Origin: Pancytospora philotis
Taxonomy: Eukaryota; Microsporidia
Length of the DNA stretch: 64,000 nt
Assembly: GCA_023647555.1 (NCBI GenBank)
Contig: JALRLY010000275.1
Span: forward strand, 124,001 to 188,000
Direction: 5' to 3'
A program made the position numbers and the translations under genes. The notes under the pieces were generated by a model. That model had not been told where the DNA came from. It was given only the letters and a program-made list of their open reading frames with translations, and made no database searches. Below are positions 62,217-64,000 of this stretch, piece by piece; the stretch's first letter is position 1; each line of letters begins with the position of its first letter.

Positions 62217-63000
62217 ATACGCACTTATTACGCGTCCAACGCATCACAGCAAGTCTTATTCCAACCGATTTAATCTAAACTAGTGAATGTGCATTCGCTG
62301 TGCGTGCTGCGGACTGCCTTTTCTTATTAGACATGCAGTAGACGAATAGGCACAGAATGAAGGTGAACGGAATCAAACAAATCAGCATCATAATCCACGC
62401 ACCCCTAATATATTTCTCGTACTTCTTGATGTCTGCCTGAGGCGCGGGTGGGGCCTGCAGCCCCTTGGCATCAGATTTATAGCTGACGTCAAAGTGATAA
62501 GGGGAGCTGAACAGCCGCAGCTGCGGCTTGTCGATGGGATATATGCACATGACATACCAGCCCTTCTTCATCAGATAGACGGAAAAATCAATGCTCGCAA
62601 GTGTGCCCGGGTCAGGGATGCTGATTATTTTTTCTTCATCGCTGATTTCTTCGGAGAAGCTCGCCCATTCTTTTCTCGTCGTATCGTAGCCGATGAGCAT
62701 CGCTTTGTACGTCCCTGCATTTAACATTGTCGCTGACGATTTAGCGCACACGTAGTGCATCCCGTCTTTAACGTCGGAATCGTCCGGCTCCGCTATGGAC
62801 AAAATGCAACATGCTCCTAAAGCACGGCTCTCGTCAGTGTTGTAGTTTATGTCCGGGCGGTTGCGGCCACGCACTGTGGCCCAGAGCCCCGCGAATGCGA
62901 GCGCGCTGCAAAGCCGTTGCAATGGACACCCAACGCCGAGCTGCATGATGGGCGCGATCCGGCAATTTTTTAAAGGAGAAATGCCAGCGGCATAGCAGGG
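62217..63000 (-). repeat. Duplication unit 2 of the type I membrane pair
   Basis: Partner of 61286-62062. The leader-coding DNA (about 62822-62922) is almost identical to 61885-61980 over 95-100 bases, while the ectodomain DNA is strongly diverged. Confidence 0.7.
62275..62946 (-). CDS. Type I membrane protein, paralogue 2
   Basis: 223 residues from the ATG after AAAAAATTGCC and CGCCCATC; a frame 31 codons longer is rejected. Leader 'RLCSALAFAGLWATVRGRNR', then the same plan as paralogue 1: 'YNTDESRALGACCILS', 'MLIGYDTTRKEWASFSEEIS', 'KGWYVMCIYPIDKPQLRLFS', and 'PYHFDVSYKSDAKG' with the 'QAPPAPQADIKKYE' stalk. One transmembrane helix (about 180-202) and a 20-residue cytosolic tail (MSNKKRQSAARTANAHSLV) follow, lacking the KKKK end. 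The ectodomain differs much more than leader and stalk. Function unknown; a surface or ER protein is likely. Confidence 0.75.
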   Translation of the reverse strand: MQLGVGCPLQRLCSALAFAGLWATVRGRNRPDINYNTDESRALGACCILSIAEPDDSDVKDGMHYVCAKSSATMLNAGTYKAMLIGYDTTRKEWASFSEEISDEEKIISIPDPGTLASIDFSVYLMKKGWYVMCIYPIDKPQLRLFSSPYHFDVSYKSDAKGLQAPPAPQADIKKYEKYIRGAWIMMLICLIPFTFILCLFVYCMSNKKRQSAARTANAHSLV

Positions 63001-63101
63001 CTGAGTAGCACGCATGCGTGTCCGGTTGTGGCGCAGCATACGCGTTCACAGCACCGCCAGATAGTCGCTGATTCCAATACTGTGCAATATAGTTTAATGT
63101 G

Positions 63102-63755
63102 TCATACGCGCCGCAGGCCTATCTCCCTGAGATGCTGCTTGATGTTGTTCTCGACGAGGTAGCCGTTCCAGCCGTGGCTCTTCGCCGCCGCCACGTTCTC
63201 GGCGCTGTCGTCGAAGAAGTGGATCTGCGATCTGCTCGCGGTCCCGAGCGCCGCGTCGACGAAGGCGTACGCCTCGGGCTTGGGCTTGGAGATGAACTCG
63301 GTGTCCACCTCGTCCGCGCAGAAGACGAGCTCGAAGCACTCCTCGATGCGCAGGTGCTGCAGAATCTTGCGCGCGCGCTTCACGCCGCCGTTGGTGAAGC
63401 AGAACTTGCGGTGCGGCAGCGCCTGCAGGATCTCGCGCAGCTCGGCGTCCTCGGCGAGGAAGTCGGCGGGCTCCGACGTGTCGAACATGTCCGAGTACGC
63501 GGTCGGGTGCAGGCCGATCACCCGGAAGAGCACCTCTCTGAACAGCTTGCCCATCTGGAAGGAGTCGGCCCACTCCTTTTCCGTGAGCCGCTTCGAGTCG
63601 AGCAGCATGCTGCGGATGCTGGTCATCTCCTGGCCCAGATACTCCGGGCTGTGGTAGAGGCAGTTGTCGATGTCGAACACGAGCGCGGCGCCCTCGCCGA
63701 CCGGCTCTGCGATTGTGCATTTTTTGTTCCGCGTGCTCATCTCCACGTACTTCAT
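63102..63755 (-). CDS. HAD-family pyrimidine 5'-nucleotidase (Sdt1/Phm8-like)
   Basis: 217 residues. HAD motif I is 'VFDIDNCLYHSP' (FDxDNCLY is typical of the Sdt1/Phm8 and plant PYRP-like group), motif II is the 'FCFTNGGVKRARKIL' segment, motif III 'SKPKPEAYAF', and motif IV 'IHFFDDSAENVAAAKSHGW'. Such enzymes dephosphorylate nucleoside monophosphates, a salvage or clean-up role that fits the thymidine kinase in this window. The start is the ATG after AACAACCCC; the next Met (six codons on) is possible. The strand opposite has a false open frame of similar length. Confidence 0.88.
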   Translation of the reverse strand: MKYVEMSTRNKKCTIAEPVGEGAALVFDIDNCLYHSPEYLGQEMTSIRSMLLDSKRLTEKEWADSFQMGKLFREVLFRVIGLHPTAYSDMFDTSEPADFLAEDAELREILQALPHRKFCFTNGGVKRARKILQHLRIEECFELVFCADEVDTEFISKPKPEAYAFVDAALGTASRSQIHFFDDSAENVAAAKSHGWNGYLVENNIKQHLREIGLRRV

Positions 63756-64000
63756 GGGGTTGTTTGCGGTTTCATATTTGTGCGTGCTGGTAAACACTAA
63801 CGCTGATTAAAGCAGATATATTTAAGCTATTATTTAATAGATCAGTTTTCTATTACTTGATCATTTTGAGTATTTAATTGCGTTGACTATGTGCGTCTCT
63901 GTGCGGTAGCTGACGGCACAAATTAATGTCGCTCAGCAGCTAACGGTTTAAGACAGCGGCACAATGGCCAGTCTGCAGCATGCCGGCATCTGCGCTACGC
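63756..64000. other. Right edge of window, no gene recognised
   Basis: AT-rich spacer after the nucleotidase promoter. Any gene to the right lies outside the window. Confidence 0.4.

Noticed and set aside
1..64000. CRISPR arrays, prokaryotic operons or Shine-Dalgarno sites
   Set aside because: Gene content is eukaryotic and no regularly spaced identical repeats are present.
1..64000. Spliceosomal introns
   Set aside because: All recognised core genes read as single frames; I found no case that needs an intron, though very short ones in unrecognised genes could be missed.

Overview
The window looks like nuclear DNA of a microsporidian, an intracellular fungal relative. The reasons are single-exon, strongly divergent and shortened eukaryotic housekeeping genes, short spacers, an AAATTT-like box plus a run of C directly before many start codons, and AATAAA close to or overlapping stop codons. 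I cannot name the genus. Housekeeping genes are GC-rich, which produces many long antisense open frames that I treat as shadows. Where a frame can be opened from a non-ATG codon, I chose the ATG that follows the AAATTT/CCC signal.

Layout. 1-28.3 kb is a housekeeping block: ELP4 (partial), a SulP-like transporter, tRNA-Gly, PLP1, eIF2-gamma, a FAD-domain-only relic of thioredoxin reductase, a possible sliding clamp, RPC40, TFB2, an Arf-like protein without GTPase motifs, a lysine-rich membrane-anchored protein, SMC4, two tandem secreted paralogues, a polo kinase, KAE1, actin, two type I membrane proteins, a Sec7-domain ARF exchange factor and a homeodomain protein. 28.3-48.6 kb is an accessory island. 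It holds a secreted orphan, an isolated degenerate glutaminase domain of GFAT, an inverted pair of about 1,060-residue secreted paralogues, a sequence gap beside a non-LTR reverse-transcriptase scrap, and six related secreted genes whose leaders share LGV[RQ]CG. 48.7-64 kb returns to housekeeping genes: RPS28, a BET1-like SNARE, thymidine kinase, YTH1, tRNA-Ile, SMC3, YOP1, GWT1 and a HAD nucleotidase. Mixed in are a small secreted protein and a second pair of type I membrane paralogues.

How the genes fit together. The core genes cover transcription (RPC40, TFB2), mRNA 3' processing (YTH1), translation (eIF2-gamma, eS28, tRNAs), tRNA modification (ELP4, KAE1), chromosome structure and mitosis (SMC3, SMC4, polo), secretion (Sec7, BET1, YOP1) and GPI-anchor synthesis (GWT1). 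The secretory and GPI genes would serve the large set of predicted secreted and surface proteins. The most unusual content is (i) the six-gene LGV[RQ]CG array, (ii) three stripped-down relatives of enzymes (thioredoxin reductase, GFAT, Arf) that lack catalytic motifs, and (iii) a membrane-protein pair in which the coding ectodomain looks more diverged than its non-coding flanks.
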